From an uncultured Parabacteroides sp. (GTDB lineage: Bacteria > Bacteroidota > Bacteroidia > Bacteroidales > Tannerellaceae): DNA of 64,000 nucleotides. Shown one piece after another: positions 46,432 through 56,308 of the stretch (positions are counted from its first letter, which is position 1; each line of letters opens with the position of its first letter). Below the pieces are notes generated by a model, which was not told the DNA's origin, did not search any database, and saw nothing but the letters and a program-made list of their open reading frames with translations. The stretch spans positions 1 to 64,000 of the forward strand of contig CALUZS010000003.1 of the NCBI GenBank assembly GCA_944325355.1, given 5' to 3'. The translations under genes were made by a program, and so were the position numbers.

Positions 46432-47262
46432 ATGGCAATCGGTATTCCCGAGACACTTACAGCGGAAACTTCCGGAAAGTACATAATATCCATTCGGCTT
46501 CGACCGGATGGATATTCTTTTTCAGGTTACGACCAACAATCTGAAAGAGGTTCTTTTTTCTGTTCGGATATTCCGTTTGTTCCGGGTAAACCGTTTTTCG
46601 ATTCTTTTAAGGAGAGTGTTTTCGCAAACGATTGTTTGACGTATCCTTATAAGGAAGTCCGGTTCGTTTTTACCACATTGCAATACACGCTTACGCCTGA
46701 TGTCTTTTTTGACAAGGAAAAAGGTAGTGTGCTGCATCAGTTTAATTATGCGGAGACTGCCGGGCGCATATTGGACAATCCGCTACCCGAGAACAAATCT
46801 CATCTGTTGTTCGATATAGATGAGGAACTTTATGAGTTTTGTTGCCGCTCTTTTTTTAAGCCGCAGTTCATACATTACGCAGCGCCACTTTTGGAGTTTT
46901 GGAAAAGGCAGAGCGAGCATCTGCTATACAGACAGATGTATGTGCAGTTGGATGACCAACATTTGCTGATCAGCTGCTTCAATCGTGGAAAATTGCTGTT
47001 CTCTAACTCTTTTCCAGTTGCCCGGAGTCAGTCCATACCTTATTATATATTATATGTATGGAAGCAATTGGATTTGGATGCGTTAAGGGATAATTTGTGG
47101 CTTTCCGGAGAATTGCGTACAGATAATCTCCGGGTTGAGCAACTCCGTAAATTTGTATATCATGTAAATCCGATAGAGATTCCGTCGGAGGCTTATCTGA
47201 TGGGTGGGGATGTCATTTCAGCTCCACTTGATTTAATTGCTTTGTTTTTATGCGAATCATAA
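46432..47262 (+). CDS. DUF3822 family protein
   Basis: 276 residues from the ATG at 46432; a TTG at 46423 directly after the upstream gene is less likely. No signal peptide. The pattern LSGELRTDNLRVEQLRKFVYHVNPIE near the C-terminus and the position directly before rsmD fit DUF3822, a Bacteroidetes family with an actin-like fold and no known function. The gene overlaps rsmD by 13 bases. Confidence 0.8.
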   Translation: MAIGIPETLTAETSGKYIISIRLRPDGYSFSGYDQQSERGSFFCSDIPFVPGKPFFDSFKESVFANDCLTYPYKEVRFVFTTLQYTLTPDVFFDKEKGSVLHQFNYAETAGRILDNPLPENKSHLLFDIDEELYEFCCRSFFKPQFIHYAAPLLEFWKRQSEHLLYRQMYVQLDDQHLLISCFNRGKLLFSNSFPVARSQSIPYYILYVWKQLDLDALRDNLWLSGELRTDNLRVEQLRKFVYHVNPIEIPSEAYLMGGDVISAPLDLIALFLCES

Positions 47263-47798
47263 GCGGAATATATGGGCGTCGCCGGTTCGATGTGCCCTCT
47301 TCTTTCAGTGCACGGCCTACAACCGATTTTGCAAAAGAGAATTTGTTTAATGTCATTTCTAATTTGTTGGATTTGGATGGGGTGGATGCGCTGGACTTGT
47401 TTGCCGGTACGGGAAGTATCTCGTTCGAACTGTTGTCGAGAGGATGCCGGCAGGTGACCTCTGTGGAGAATAACCGGGCGCATGCCGGTTTCATTGCCAA
47501 GGTTGCCGGGCTGTTGAAGACCGATTCGCTGGATCTGGTCCGTGGCGATGTATTCCGTTTTCTTGCAACGGCAAAAGCCGGTAGTTACGATTTCATCTTT
47601 GCCGATCCTCCTTATGCGCTTCCGGAACTGCCCGATATTCCATCAATTGTCCTTGAGAAAGATTTGTTGCGTCCGGGGGGCGTGTTTGTCATGGAGCACT
47701 CGAAAGAGTACGATTTCTCCCATCTTCCGCTGTTCGACCAGCGGCGCGTGTATGGCGCGGTAAATTTTTCCATATTCCGGAAAGAGTTGTCAGAGTAA
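47250..47798 (+). CDS. rsmD: 16S rRNA (guanine966-N2)-methyltransferase RsmD
   Basis: 182 residues. SAM motif ALDLFAGTGSISFELLSRG (~47-65) and catalytic ADPPYALPEL (~113-122). The N-terminal RIISGIYGRRRFDVPS segment with R-rich motif is typical of RsmD, which methylates G966 in the 30S subunit. Its tail overlaps the opposite-strand cls gene by 9 bases. Confidence 0.93.
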   Translation: MRIISGIYGRRRFDVPSSFSARPTTDFAKENLFNVISNLLDLDGVDALDLFAGTGSISFELLSRGCRQVTSVENNRAHAGFIAKVAGLLKTDSLDLVRGDVFRFLATAKAGSYDFIFADPPYALPELPDIPSIVLEKDLLRPGGVFVMEHSKEYDFSHLPLFDQRRVYGAVNFSIFRKELSE

Positions 47799-49232
47799 CG
47801 GTGAGAACAGCCGCATGAATGATTCTGTAAGCCGTTCCTTGACAGACCGTTTTAGCCAGACAGAAGGCACCAGTTGTTCGCAATGGAGTGCGTCGTGCAT
47901 GAATATCTTTTTCAGCCGTAAGGCAAATTCCTCCTGGTAAACAAATATGTTTGCTTCGAAGTTGTGTTCAAAACTGCGGAAATCCATATTTGCCGAACCC
48001 ACGCTCGATATATAGTCATCGCTGATCAGCAGCTTGGAGTGCAGGAATCCCAATTGGTAGAAATAGATTTTTGCCCCGGCTTTAATCATGTCGTCGATGA
48101 AAGAGCGGGTCGCCATGTTCGCCGTCCGCGTATCCGATTTTTCCGGCAGCATGATGCGCACGTCGATTCCTCCCAGGGCTGCCGTCTGCAATGCCTGGTT
48201 TAGTCCCTCCGTCGGCAGGAAGTAGGGTGTTTGGATGTATACGTATTTTTTTGCATTTGCCACAATATATATATATGCTTGCAACAGGATCCGCCAATGC
48301 CCGACCGGACCGCTTGTCACCAGCTGCATGATGTTGTCTCCGTAGACGTCAGTGATTTTCGGATAATAGGCAATGTCGTTGATGATTTGTTTGCTCACTA
48401 CGTACCAGTCAATCAGGAACGATGCCTGAAGTGCGTGGACGCCTTTCCCTTCCAGCCGGAAATGGGTATCTCTCCATACACCCCACGGGACACCTTTCAC
48501 GTAACGGTCAGCGATGTTCATGCCGCCGATGAAACCGATATGCCCGTCGATGACTACAATCTTGCGGTGATTCCGGTAATTGACCTTGCTGGTAAAGACA
48601 GGAAAGACCACTTTCAGGAAAGGAAAGACCTCGATTCCTGCCTGTCTCATCTCGTCGAAAAATTGTTTCTTCACGTTCCAGCAGCCAACATCATCGTACA
48701 TGACACGTACTTTAACTCCTTCCTTTGCTTTTTTGATAAGGATGCTCTTTATGTAATTGCCGGTTTCGTCATCACAGAATATATAATATTGTAGGTGGAT
48801 ATGGTGTTTCGCGTTCAGTAATGCTTCCGAGAGCGCTTTGTATTTTTCGGTTCCGGATGTGTAAATATCCATTTTCGTACCGTAAAATACCGGTGTACGG
48901 CGTGCTTTATTCAATAAGTGCGTGAGAGGCAGGTAATTTTCATTGATTTTACAGTCATCTTGCTGGATGCGGTTGCGCAGCGGTGGAGTAATGATTCGTT
49001 TGTAGGTCCGCCGGGAGATGATTCGCTGTTTGCGATTGTCCTGACCGAAAAAGAAATAGAATATCAGTCCGATGCCGGGAGCGAGCAGCAAGACCAGTAT
49101 CCAGGGAATCGTTTTCAGGGGATTCCTGTTTTCCATGATAATGACGAGCGCAAGTCCTACTATCGTTATGATGTACGATATAAGAATAATCGAGGTCACG
49201 ACCCATTGCATGTGGATTAGTCCTAAAGGCAT
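47790..49232 (-). CDS. cls: Cardiolipin synthase
   Basis: 480 residues from the ATG at 49232, which has a good purine-rich site (GAAGAGAGAAG); an ATG 30 bases earlier is also in frame. Two N-terminal membrane helices are followed by two phospholipase D half-sites: HRKIVVIDG (first) and HSKLLISDD (second), the latter followed by GSANMD. It condenses two phosphatidylglycerols to cardiolipin. Confidence 0.94.
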   Translation of the reverse strand: MPLGLIHMQWVVTSIILISYIITIVGLALVIIMENRNPLKTIPWILVLLLAPGIGLIFYFFFGQDNRKQRIISRRTYKRIITPPLRNRIQQDDCKINENYLPLTHLLNKARRTPVFYGTKMDIYTSGTEKYKALSEALLNAKHHIHLQYYIFCDDETGNYIKSILIKKAKEGVKVRVMYDDVGCWNVKKQFFDEMRQAGIEVFPFLKVVFPVFTSKVNYRNHRKIVVIDGHIGFIGGMNIADRYVKGVPWGVWRDTHFRLEGKGVHALQASFLIDWYVVSKQIINDIAYYPKITDVYGDNIMQLVTSGPVGHWRILLQAYIYIVANAKKYVYIQTPYFLPTEGLNQALQTAALGGIDVRIMLPEKSDTRTANMATRSFIDDMIKAGAKIYFYQLGFLHSKLLISDDYISSVGSANMDFRSFEHNFEANIFVYQEEFALRLKKIFMHDALHCEQLVPSVWLKRSVKERLTESFMRLFSPLL

Positions 49233-49507
49233 CTTCTCTCTTCTTTTTTTGATATGGTGCAATAAAGATAATATCTTTTTTTAAAAGAATATGGTTTGTA
49301 CGGAAGATATTTTAAAGTCTTTCCAATAAGATTTGTCTAAAAAACGTTTGTATATGGAATTTTCCTTGCGGTTTGAAAATCGTCTTTTAGACCGCTTTAT
49401 AGAAGGGAAGCGGGTGGCATTTTTGTCAGTCGGAATAAATATTTTCCTGGACGTCTATTGTTTTTTATATTAATTAATAAATTTTAAATGGAGGGGTAGA
49501 TATTACT

Positions 49508-49515
49508 TAAATTTG
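49508..49515 (+). promoter_or_regulatory. Candidate -7 element of the SusC/D operon
   Basis: TAAATTTG fits TAnnTTTG and would give a leader of roughly 250 bases before susC, containing the small ORF. The -33 box is weak (TTTA/TTTT). Confidence 0.45.
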
Positions 49516-49556
49516 CGCTCAAAGATTAGCAAATTGTCTGAGGTAAAACAGCTAAT

Positions 49557-49637
49557 ATGAAGAGGACTTTGGCGTGTTTGATTACTTCCTTTTTCTCCGG
49601 ATGCGCATCCCTGTTTTTAGGAGAGGAATGGATGTAG
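49557..49637 (+). CDS. Small leader ORF with lipoprotein-type signal (26 aa)
   Basis: A 26-codon frame starting ATGAAGAGG, with a basic N-terminus, a hydrophobic core and a Cys after Phe-Ser-Gly: MKRTLACLITSFFSGC, then ASLFLGEEWM. That resembles a lipoprotein signal peptide with almost no mature part. An AGG lies about 13 bases upstream. It lies in the leader of the SusC gene. It could be a real lipopeptide, an attenuator ORF, or chance. No homology is claimed. Confidence 0.3.
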   Translation: MKRTLACLITSFFSGCASLFLGEEWM

Positions 49638-49770
49638 TTTTTTTGTCTCGGAGTTGTAATCTTATTGTAATACCTGAATTGTTTCTTTGCGGCGAAAATT
49701 AGCAAAGGGAAATTTATTGAAAAAAATTTAAGTGTTTAGTAAGAGTGATTTCTGTAAAATTTATTTACTG

Positions 49771-52700
49771 ATGAATTTGATGATGAGAAAAAAATCGTTT
49801 TCCCGAATGAAATCTAAGTTTAAGCATTCGGTTTTTGGGGTATGCTTGGTTTCGCAAGTGGGTATGATTCCCGTCTATGCGGATAAGCAGAGAGCGTTTT
49901 TAGACTCAGACGTGTTGCCTGAAGTCTATTCGGAAGTGGCGATGAAAGAACTTTCGGAGGAAAAAGTGACTCTGAAAGGTGTTGTCGTCGATGCTTCGGG
50001 TGAACCGCTGATTGGTGTGAATATTAAAGAGAAGGGGACGGAGAACGGAGCCATCACCGATTTGAATGGTGAATTTTCCTTGACAGTGTCCGGGGCGGAT
50101 GCTGTCCTTCAGTTTTCGTACGTCGGCTATGTTTCAAAAGAGGTTCCAGCAGGGCGCAGCTCCTCAATGCGGATTGTGCTTGAAGAGGATACGAAAACAC
50201 TGGGAGAAGTGGTGGTTGTCGGTTACGGAACACAGAAGAAAGTGAATCTGACAGGTTCGGTTTCCGTAGCATCTCCCGAAGATATTAAGGCACGCCCCAT
50301 ATCTTCAGTGTCGAATGGTTTGCAGGGGCTTTTGCCTGGTGTGACGGTCGTCAACTCGACCGGTTTGCCCGGTCAGTCCACAGGTACGATTCGCGTGCGT
50401 GGTGTTGGAACAACCGGAAATGCGAATCCATTGGTTTTGATTGACGGTGTAGAAGGAAACATCAACTTGTTGAACCCGGAAGATATAGAGAGCGTATCGG
50501 TCTTGAAAGATGCGGCATCGGCATCCATTTACGGTGCGCGTGGCGCGAACGGCGTTATCTTGGTGACAACGAAAAGCGTTGAAGGGAAAGAGTCGAAACC
50601 GACGATTAACGTAAACGGTTATTACGGTTTCCAGACCCCGACCCGCTTGCCGGAGATGGTCGATGCGGCAACCTATATCAAGATGGATATGGAAGCAACT
50701 CAGAATGTGGGCAAACCTGCCAACTATACGGATGCGCATTTGCAAGCAGTGTTGGATGGTTCTGACCCGGATTATTTCAGCAATACCAACTGGATTGATG
50801 AGATGTACCGCAATTCGGCGCCCCAACAGAACTATAATATTAATGTGTCCGGTAAAGGAAAGGGCATGGGCTATTATATCTCTTACGGCTATTTGGATCA
50901 GGAAGGTCTGACGGTCGGGAATACAACGAAATCGAAACGGCATAATATCCGCACGAAGCTTAATACGACTATCGTTGACCGGCTGGATGTAACTGCCAAC
51001 TTCGGATATACATATCGTAACTATACGACTCCGTCCGGAGGTTTTAGCGCAGGAGGCGGACCGCTTTATTCGGCAATGTCCATCAGCCCGTTGGTGCCGG
51101 TACGGTTTACCGACGGACGTTGGGGGTATGGCGGTGGTTCTGCCAACCCGGTGGCGCTGCTGTACGATTCCGGAACAAACGATTTTACGTCGCAGGAGGT
51201 AAATGCGAATTTCGTCGGTAAGTTGAAAATCATGGACGGATGGGACGCTTCGGTTACTTATAGCTTTATCCAATCGAACTCCTTGCGCGAAATCCTTTCC
51301 AAGACGATTAACTATTACCGTCCGGGAACGGAGGAAATCTGGTATTCGACGAACCCGACCAATAAATTGGATGAGCGGGATTATACCTCCATCAAGCAGA
51401 CGTTCATCGCCCAGACGAACTTTGAACGTAAATTTGGAAAACATACACTCTCAGCCGTTGTAGGTTTCTCGCAGGAATGGTACACGGAGAAAAACTTTAC
51501 AGCGCAACGTACCGGCTTGTTGACGGAAAAGGATCCGAGCCTGGGCTTCGGTTCGTCGGATGCACAGACAAACGGCGCATCGGCGGCTTCTTGGGCGATA
51601 CGTTCCGGATTCGGACGTATTAATTACAATTTCGACGAGCGCTATCTGTTGGAAGCCAATCTTCGCTATGACCTTACTTCTCGTTTCTTCGAATCGAACC
51701 GGGGTGGCGTATTCCCCTCTTTCTCCGGAGCATGGCGTATCTCGGAAGAGAACTTCTGGAAAGAGAACGTAAAGGGCTTCGATAATTTGAAGTTGCGTTT
51801 GTCTTGGGGTATTTTGGGTAACCAGTATGTCGGCTCCAACGACTATCCCTACCTTGCGGTTATAGGCACGGTCGGAAGTATTCCCCATTTCGGGACAAAT
51901 CCGAGTTCCGGTTACAGCCAGACCACTTTGGCGAACCCGAACCTGACGTGGGAGACGATTCACATGACAAATGTCGGATTGGATATGACATTCTTTAAAA
52001 ACCGTCTGAATGTGTCTGCCGACTATTTCGTGAAAGATACGAAAGATATCTTGCTGAAGCTCTCTTATCCGGGAGTTTTAGGCTTGGCGCCGACCGAGCA
52101 GAATGCCGGGAAAGTACGTAACCACGGTTGGGAGTTGGATATCCAGTGGTCCGACCAGATTGGAGAGGTTACTTACGGCCTGGGCTTCAACCTGGCTGAC
52201 GTGCATAACAAGATTACCGATTTTGGCGGTCTTCCCAAGCAATTGACCAACGACGGGCATACTATCCGCGAGGTAGGCTCTCCGATTGATGCTTTCTACG
52301 GATATGTAGCGTTGGGATTCGCGACGCCCGAAGATTTTGAACGTTATAATCCTTCTACGGGACGTTATGAGAATCCGAAATTCCCGGTATTGGTCGATGA
52401 TGCAAGTGATGTACAGCCGGGAGATATTATTCTCCAGGATATCAGCGGGCCGAACGGTGTGCCCGATGGAAAAATCGACCCCGATTATGACCGTAAAGTG
52501 ATTGGTAGTTCGATTCCCCGTTATACATATACCGCACGGGGTAATGTGGAGTGGAAAGGATTCGATTTCAGCTTTATGTTGCAGGGTGTAGGTAAAGCCA
52601 ACGGTGTGATTACAGGTAGCGGCCGGCATGCGTTCCTGTCGCAGTCAAACTATCCGCAGACAGCCCATTTGGACCACTGGTCGTTTGAGAACCCGGATCC

Positions 52701-52998
52701 GAATGCCGCTTATCCCCGGCTTACGTTCGATAAGAACTATAACCAGAAATTCTCTACTTTCTGGATGGAGAACGCTGCTTATCTCCGTTTGAAGAATGTG
52801 CAGGTAGGGTACAGCTTCTCGCAACCGTGGATGGAAAAACTGAACCTGGAGAAATTGCGCATCTACTTCTCCGGCGACAACCTGCTGACGGTAACGGATT
52901 TCTTCTACGCCTACGACCCGGAAACTCCTCGCCAGAGCGGTGGTTTGTATCCGCAGGTCAAGACTTTTGTTTTCGGATTTAATTTGACGTTCAAATAA
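49771..52998 (+). CDS. SusC-family TonB-dependent outer-membrane transporter
   Basis: 1075 residues from the ATG at 49771; a GTG at 49732 and an ATG at 49780 are alternatives. Signal region ~1-35. A carboxypeptidase-D-like domain (~60-145, GVVVDASGEPLIGVNI) is followed by the TonB box (EVVVVGYGTQKKVNLTGSV), plug (~165-280, DGVEGNINLLNPEDIESVSVLKDAASASIYG) and barrel ending FVFGFNLTFK. No STN domain, so regulation is not through an anti-sigma contact. It imports the ligand gathered by SusD. First gene of a six-gene operon. Confidence 0.95.
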   Translation: MNLMMRKKSFSRMKSKFKHSVFGVCLVSQVGMIPVYADKQRAFLDSDVLPEVYSEVAMKELSEEKVTLKGVVVDASGEPLIGVNIKEKGTENGAITDLNGEFSLTVSGADAVLQFSYVGYVSKEVPAGRSSSMRIVLEEDTKTLGEVVVVGYGTQKKVNLTGSVSVASPEDIKARPISSVSNGLQGLLPGVTVVNSTGLPGQSTGTIRVRGVGTTGNANPLVLIDGVEGNINLLNPEDIESVSVLKDAASASIYGARGANGVILVTTKSVEGKESKPTINVNGYYGFQTPTRLPEMVDAATYIKMDMEATQNVGKPANYTDAHLQAVLDGSDPDYFSNTNWIDEMYRNSAPQQNYNINVSGKGKGMGYYISYGYLDQEGLTVGNTTKSKRHNIRTKLNTTIVDRLDVTANFGYTYRNYTTPSGGFSAGGGPLYSAMSISPLVPVRFTDGRWGYGGGSANPVALLYDSGTNDFTSQEVNANFVGKLKIMDGWDASVTYSFIQSNSLREILSKTINYYRPGTEEIWYSTNPTNKLDERDYTSIKQTFIAQTNFERKFGKHTLSAVVGFSQEWYTEKNFTAQRTGLLTEKDPSLGFGSSDAQTNGASAASWAIRSGFGRINYNFDERYLLEANLRYDLTSRFFESNRGGVFPSFSGAWRISEENFWKENVKGFDNLKLRLSWGILGNQYVGSNDYPYLAVIGTVGSIPHFGTNPSSGYSQTTLANPNLTWETIHMTNVGLDMTFFKNRLNVSADYFVKDTKDILLKLSYPGVLGLAPTEQNAGKVRNHGWELDIQWSDQIGEVTYGLGFNLADVHNKITDFGGLPKQLTNDGHTIREVGSPIDAFYGYVALGFATPEDFERYNPSTGRYENPKFPVLVDDASDVQPGDIILQDISGPNGVPDGKIDPDYDRKVIGSSIPRYTYTARGNVEWKGFDFSFMLQGVGKANGVITGSGRHAFLSQSNYPQTAHLDHWSFENPDPNAAYPRLTFDKNYNQKFSTFWMENAAYLRLKNVQVGYSFSQPWMEKLNLEKLRIYFSGDNLLTVTDFFYAYDPETPRQSGGLYPQVKTFVFGFNLTFK

Positions 52999-53008
52999 GA
53001 TATAGACA

Positions 53009-54718
53009 ATGATGAGAAAAATATATTATATAAGTATATTGGTAGGTTTGTTGTTTGCTTCTTGCAATGACAGTTTTTTGGACAGACCTCCTTTGGATGA
53101 GTTGACCGATGCAAACTATTGGCAGACGGAGCAACACGTGATTAATGCAGCGAACGCTTGCTATCCCGGATTTATCGGTAAAGATATCGTAAACATGGAT
53201 TGTCTTGGGGAAGACGTAATTTGGTATCAGGACAAGTCCTGGCGGACAATCAGTAGCGGAAACTACGGTTCGTCGTTCGGTACGCTCAATTCCCAATGGA
53301 ATTCCCGTTATACGGCATTGTACCGTTGTCACTATTTTCTTGAGAACTACAACCGCGCCACAACCGTTCCGGAAGATATACGGGAACGGTATGCTTCCGA
53401 AGTGAAGGTCATTCGTGCATTCCAATATTGGTTGCTTACCTCTTTCTGGGGTGATGTTCCCTTTATCACCAAGACACTGACGGTCGAGTCTCCGGAACTT
53501 TACGACCCTCGGACCGATAAATATACCATCATCGACTGGATATTGAACGATTTGGAAGAATCGTACCACTATCTGCCTGAGTTTATCGAGCCGGCTTCCG
53601 ATGAGTTCGGACGTATCACGCAGGCGGCTGCGCTGACAATGAAAGCACGTTTGGCTTTGCAGGTTGCCGACAGCGAACACCCGAAATATTGGGAGATTGC
53701 ATCCGACGCAGCTTACCGGGTGATGCAGATGGGCAAATACGAAATCTATAAAACAGGCAATCCGTCGAAAGATTACGAGAACCTGTTCAATTTCACGGGA
53801 CGTGCTTCACGTGTTGCAGCCAACAAGGAGACGATTCTGGCATACGTTTACGGATACGATGATAACGCCAATACGAAGGTGATACACAATTTGAGCCGCG
53901 AATGCCATGTCCCCGACCAGCAGGCGCGTTTCATGCCGTCGAAAGCTTTTTGCGATTCCTACCTGTGTATCGACGGTAAGCCTTTCGGCATTTCCGAATT
54001 GTCAGACAGCTCTTCGTATGCGGCATATTTTGAAAATCGTGACCCTCGTATGAAACAGACAATTCTCTCTCCGGGCTATACTCCTTATTATGGAGGACGC
54101 GACGGACGCGACCTGACGGAAATCGATAACGTGTTCATGACCCCGCGTTTCAATAACGACAAGAAAGGTTCTGTCAGTGGTACGGGATTCTACTGCGTGA
54201 AATATGTGGAGCCTACGAAAGTGCCTGTCTATAATACCGATGACAACGATATCATTTTGATGCGTTACGCTGAAGTGTTGCTGATTTATGCGGAATCGAT
54301 GTTCGAACAGGGCAAACTGACGCAGCCGATTGTGGATGAGACAATCAACCAGCTGCGCAAGCGTGTCGGAATGCACGAGATGAATCTGGTGGAACTGGAA
54401 CAGTGGGGTATGGACGTGCGTGAGGAGATCCATCGCGAACGCCGGGTAGAGCTTTTCATGGAAGGCTTCCGCTGGTTCGATATTGTCCGTTGGAAAGAGG
54501 GATGGCGCCTTGGCGCTCCTATCAAGGGCGTGAACCGTTCGTGGGTAAATGAAACACAGAGAAGCTATATCGAGAGCTACCGGACGGATACGTATGGTTA
54601 CCTGATTCTCGATGATTCGCGCCAATTCGTTGACCCGAAGAATTACCTCTTCTGTCTGCCGCAAGAGCAGATGGAACGTAATCCGAATTTGAAACCGAAT
54701 AATCCGGGATGGGATTGA
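53009..54718 (+). CDS. SusD-family surface nutrient-binding lipoprotein
   Basis: 569 residues. Lipobox LLFASC (C19), then the SusD start CNDSFLDRPPLDELTDANYW. Tetratricopeptide-like helices, a long ligand-binding middle and the C-terminal RagB/SusD block (EEIHRERRVELFMEGFRWFDIVRWK) with closing LPQEQMERNPNLKPNNPGWD. It forms a lid on SusC. The start offers two ATGs at 53009 and 53012. It lies 10 bases after susC. Confidence 0.95.
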   Translation: MMRKIYYISILVGLLFASCNDSFLDRPPLDELTDANYWQTEQHVINAANACYPGFIGKDIVNMDCLGEDVIWYQDKSWRTISSGNYGSSFGTLNSQWNSRYTALYRCHYFLENYNRATTVPEDIRERYASEVKVIRAFQYWLLTSFWGDVPFITKTLTVESPELYDPRTDKYTIIDWILNDLEESYHYLPEFIEPASDEFGRITQAAALTMKARLALQVADSEHPKYWEIASDAAYRVMQMGKYEIYKTGNPSKDYENLFNFTGRASRVAANKETILAYVYGYDDNANTKVIHNLSRECHVPDQQARFMPSKAFCDSYLCIDGKPFGISELSDSSSYAAYFENRDPRMKQTILSPGYTPYYGGRDGRDLTEIDNVFMTPRFNNDKKGSVSGTGFYCVKYVEPTKVPVYNTDDNDIILMRYAEVLLIYAESMFEQGKLTQPIVDETINQLRKRVGMHEMNLVELEQWGMDVREEIHRERRVELFMEGFRWFDIVRWKEGWRLGAPIKGVNRSWVNETQRSYIESYRTDTYGYLILDDSRQFVDPKNYLFCLPQEQMERNPNLKPNNPGWD

Positions 54719-54722
54719 TATA

Positions 54723-55529
54723 ATGCGTGGAACGATGATGAGGAAAAATGGTTTGTTGATGAAACGTGTCGTTTGCGCGTGCCTGTTTTGTGCTTTCTTC
54801 CTGGTAGCTATTCCCGGAGGAGCGGCTACACGGATAAAGGTGCTGGATTTCAATATCCGGAAATCCGGAGAGCTGGCAGGCTACCAGGTGAAACCGTTTG
54901 CCGACCTGATTCTGGAGGAAAAGCCCGATTTGGTGGCATTGCAGGAGGTAGATTACAGGATGTCGCGTAGCGGAAATAAAGATTTTCTGACTGAACTGGC
55001 GGCAAATACCGGAATGTTTCCGGTATTTGCCAAGGCAATAGAAACCGACGGAGGAGAATACGGTGTGGCTGTATTGTCGAAATATCCGGTTGCAAACTCA
55101 AAGATTGTCCCCTTGTCGGCTCCGGATGGGACGAAGGAGAGACGTGTGGCGCTTGTCTGCGATGTGGAGTTCCCCGACGGCGAGATGGTACGGTTTGTAA
55201 GTACCCATCTGGATAATTCCACCGATGAGGTACGTACGGAAATGGTCCGTGACCTGAACAGCTCGAACGTCATTTCCGGGAACAACCCGGTGCTGTTGTG
55301 CGGCGACTTCAACGCGACACCGCAAGAAGATGCGGTAGCTGCCGGCATGACACGTTGGAAATTGGTTGGCGATGTCGCCAATACGTTTCCTGCTTCCCGC
55401 CCGACGTCGAAAATCGATTATATTTTCGCGTATCCCTCTTCGCGGTGGAACGTATTTAGTTACCGTGTTGGAGGCAACACCATCTCCGACCATTGTTATA
55501 TAATTAGTGAAGTGGAATGGGAACGTTGA
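54723..55529 (+). CDS. Secreted endonuclease/exonuclease/phosphatase (EEP) family enzyme, first copy
   Basis: 268 residues; ATGs at 54735, 54738 and 54759 are alternative starts. Signal peptide ~13-37. EEP catalytic set: Asn in LDFNIR, Glu in ALQEVD, His in STHLDN, Asp-Asn in CGDFNATP and Asp-His in TISDHCY. The family includes DNases, sphingomyelinases and inositol-phosphate phosphatases; the substrate here is not set by the motifs. It follows SusD by 4 bases, so it is likely to work on the same imported compound in the periplasm or at the surface. It overlaps the next gene. Confidence 0.9.
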   Translation: MRGTMMRKNGLLMKRVVCACLFCAFFLVAIPGGAATRIKVLDFNIRKSGELAGYQVKPFADLILEEKPDLVALQEVDYRMSRSGNKDFLTELAANTGMFPVFAKAIETDGGEYGVAVLSKYPVANSKIVPLSAPDGTKERRVALVCDVEFPDGEMVRFVSTHLDNSTDEVRTEMVRDLNSSNVISGNNPVLLCGDFNATPQEDAVAAGMTRWKLVGDVANTFPASRPTSKIDYIFAYPSSRWNVFSYRVGGNTISDHCYIISEVEWER

Positions 55530-55537
55530 ACAGGATT

Positions 55538-56299
55538 ATGAAAACAGTATGCGGGTACGGCTTGCTCGTCCTGTTAGTTGTCCTGCCCTCATGTGGCGAC
55601 AATGAAGGCGGCGGGAACGGCTCGTTGCCGGAGTGGGATAAATCGAAGACGATGCACATTGCTGTAGCCGGTAAAACCGACGGTTCGTCATTGCTCGCTT
55701 CCGGAGAAGATGATGCCGGCTTGCTGTCTCTGTTGAGAAGCCGGCAGAGCGCTACGCTTTTGCTTAAAGATTGCGAGGTATCTTATGGGAACATTACCGT
55801 GAACCCGTTGGTCTCGTTGGCATATGAGCTGAGACGCATCCCCGTGTTCGGCAAGGGAATGCCGGTGGAAGGCGGCTATTCCGGCAACGGCTTTCTGTTG
55901 GACCATACGTTGGCTGCCCAGACAGAAAAAGAAGTGTCGGGAAACTGCAATATTAAATCGGTTGAGACGTTTGTTACGAATAACGAGACACTGGATGCCG
56001 TGTTGGCAACACTCTCTGTCGTGAATCAAGAGGACGTCGAACAGGCTGCCGGTGCATTGGCAAGTCTGCTCCGTGACGGGACGTTGGTGGTCGGTTTTAT
56101 GCAAAACAGTTGGCTGGAAGAGTTCAAAGCAGCTGTGGCGCAACGTGTGGATGGCTGCCGCCTGGAGACGGTGACAGCTTATGCCGATGGCGTCTCGCTG
56201 TTTGTCTTGTCCTCCGATAAGTGGGTGCTGCGTGAAAGCGCATCGGAAGAGGAAGGCGCCTATATGGTTTCCGACCTTCAAGTAGAACAATTATATTAG
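55538..56299 (+). CDS. Lipoprotein of unknown function in the SusC/D operon
   Basis: 253 residues from the ATG at 55538; an in-frame ATG at 55517 overlaps the EEP gene. Signal peptide with lipobox VLPSC, then a soluble mixed alpha/beta body. I recognise no family and see none of the EEP catalytic motifs. The position between the two EEP genes suggests a binding or accessory role. Confidence 0.6.
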   Translation: MKTVCGYGLLVLLVVLPSCGDNEGGGNGSLPEWDKSKTMHIAVAGKTDGSSLLASGEDDAGLLSLLRSRQSATLLLKDCEVSYGNITVNPLVSLAYELRRIPVFGKGMPVEGGYSGNGFLLDHTLAAQTEKEVSGNCNIKSVETFVTNNETLDAVLATLSVVNQEDVEQAAGALASLLRDGTLVVGFMQNSWLEEFKAAVAQRVDGCRLETVTAYADGVSLFVLSSDKWVLRESASEEEGAYMVSDLQVEQLY

Positions 56300-56308
56300 A
56301 AAAAGGAA

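Larger units (their letters stand above)
49263..49770. other. Long 5' region of the SusC/D operon
   Basis: 508 bases without a standard gene, counting from the divergent cls. It holds a -7 box (TAAATTTG, 49508-49515), a 26-codon lipopeptide-like ORF (49557-49637) and a short palindrome, GGATGCGCATCC, inside that ORF. No sigma or anti-sigma gene is next to the operon. Confidence 0.6.

Noticed and set aside
48231..48794. Plus-strand frame opposite cls
   Set aside because: Shadow frame with no ribosome site and His/Asp-rich composition from antisense of the PLD motifs.
50305..51444. Large minus-strand frame within susC
   Set aside because: Antisense frame created by codon bias of the transporter gene; no start site and Arg/Ile-rich composition.
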